Below, piece by piece: positions 15,095 to 15,247 of a DNA stretch of 15,247 bases. The translations under genes and the position numbers were made by a program. Source of the DNA: JBFHES01 sp041584015 (GTDB lineage: Bacteria > Bacteroidota > Bacteroidia > Bacteroidales > M50B96); contig JBFHES010000095.1 of NCBI GenBank assembly GCA_041584015.1, forward strand, positions 1 through 15,247, in the 5' to 3' direction. Within the stretch, counting starts at the first letter, position 1. Each line of letters opens with the position of its first letter. A model generated the notes under the pieces. The model was given only the letters and a program-made list of their open reading frames with translations, searched no databases and had not been told where the DNA came from.

Positions 15095-15199
15095 GTGCGC
15101 GCACTAGCTGCAGCAAACCTGCAGCTAAAACTATCTTACACATTCCTTACGGAATCGAGCAGCTGAAAAAAAACCAGGATGATTAACAGGTATTCCTGT
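15095..15199. repeat. Hairpin string at the right edge
   Basis: Non-coding sequence with consecutive small palindromes: GTGCGCGCAC (15095-15104); TAGCTGCAG-CAAAC-CTGCAGCTA (15105-15127); ATTCC-TTAC-GGAAT (15142-15155); ACAGG-TATT-CCTGT (15186-15199). Stems differ from each other but have the same style of short arms and loops of about four or five bases as the cluster at the left edge, so the two may be members of the same dispersed REP-like class. No gene is visible from 14973 to the window end. Confidence 0.45.
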
Positions 15200-15247
15200 A
15201 ATGAGAAAATAGTCCAAGTGAGGCTTGAACCTTAACATGAATCATGC

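Overview
The window looks like chromosomal DNA of a Bacteroidota bacterium, probably a Bacteroidales/Marinilabiliales-type organism. This is inferred from AT-rich sequence, TAnnTTTG-type -7 promoter boxes in front of several genes, near absence of Shine-Dalgarno sequences, an S46 dipeptidyl-peptidase (a family typical of this phylum), a menaquinone-type UbiE methyltransferase, and the gene content of the efflux operon. I cannot name a species. There is no rRNA, tRNA, CRISPR array, transposase or phage gene.

Left edge (1-586): no gene. This stretch is a string of short inverted repeats. A REP-like cluster of small hairpins with unrelated stems lies at about 77-230. A second chain of consecutive inverted repeats (424-519) runs up to the intrinsic terminator of the efflux operon (525-558, minus strand).

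Efflux operon (587-7232, minus strand): in transcription order, a TetR-type regulator, a TolC-like outer-membrane channel, a lipoprotein membrane-fusion protein and a large RND inner-membrane pump. Gaps are 12, 50 and 38 bp. Together they encode a complete tripartite drug/metabolite efflux system with its own probable repressor. A promoter box lies just upstream of tetR, and a perfect 13-bp-arm palindrome lies further upstream in the divergent intergenic region.

Centre (7567-12553, plus strand): a secreted, probably outer-membrane protein of unknown family. Then a tight three-gene cluster: ubiE/menG (menaquinone methylation), a CvpA-family membrane protein overlapping it as TAATG, and a small rhodanese-like protein starting directly after the CvpA stop codon. 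Then a separately promoted S46 peptidase with the catalytic triad and the DPP7-type specificity glycine, ending at a strong GC-rich terminator.

Right part (12632-14972, minus strand): a TYW1-like (COG0731-type) radical SAM protein with a C-terminal winged-helix-like segment, preceded by an AGGAGG Shine-Dalgarno. Upstream of it, and probably co-transcribed, is a FAD/NAD(P)-dependent CoA-disulfide-reductase/NADH-oxidase-like enzyme with a single redox cysteine. The right edge (14973-15247) has no gene and again holds several small hairpins.

I do not see a convincing wholly new multi-gene system. The best leads are the hairpin chains at both edges, the isolated palindrome and unknown outer-membrane protein beside the efflux operon, the rhodanese-like protein in the ubiE cluster, and the non-canonical RND pump.
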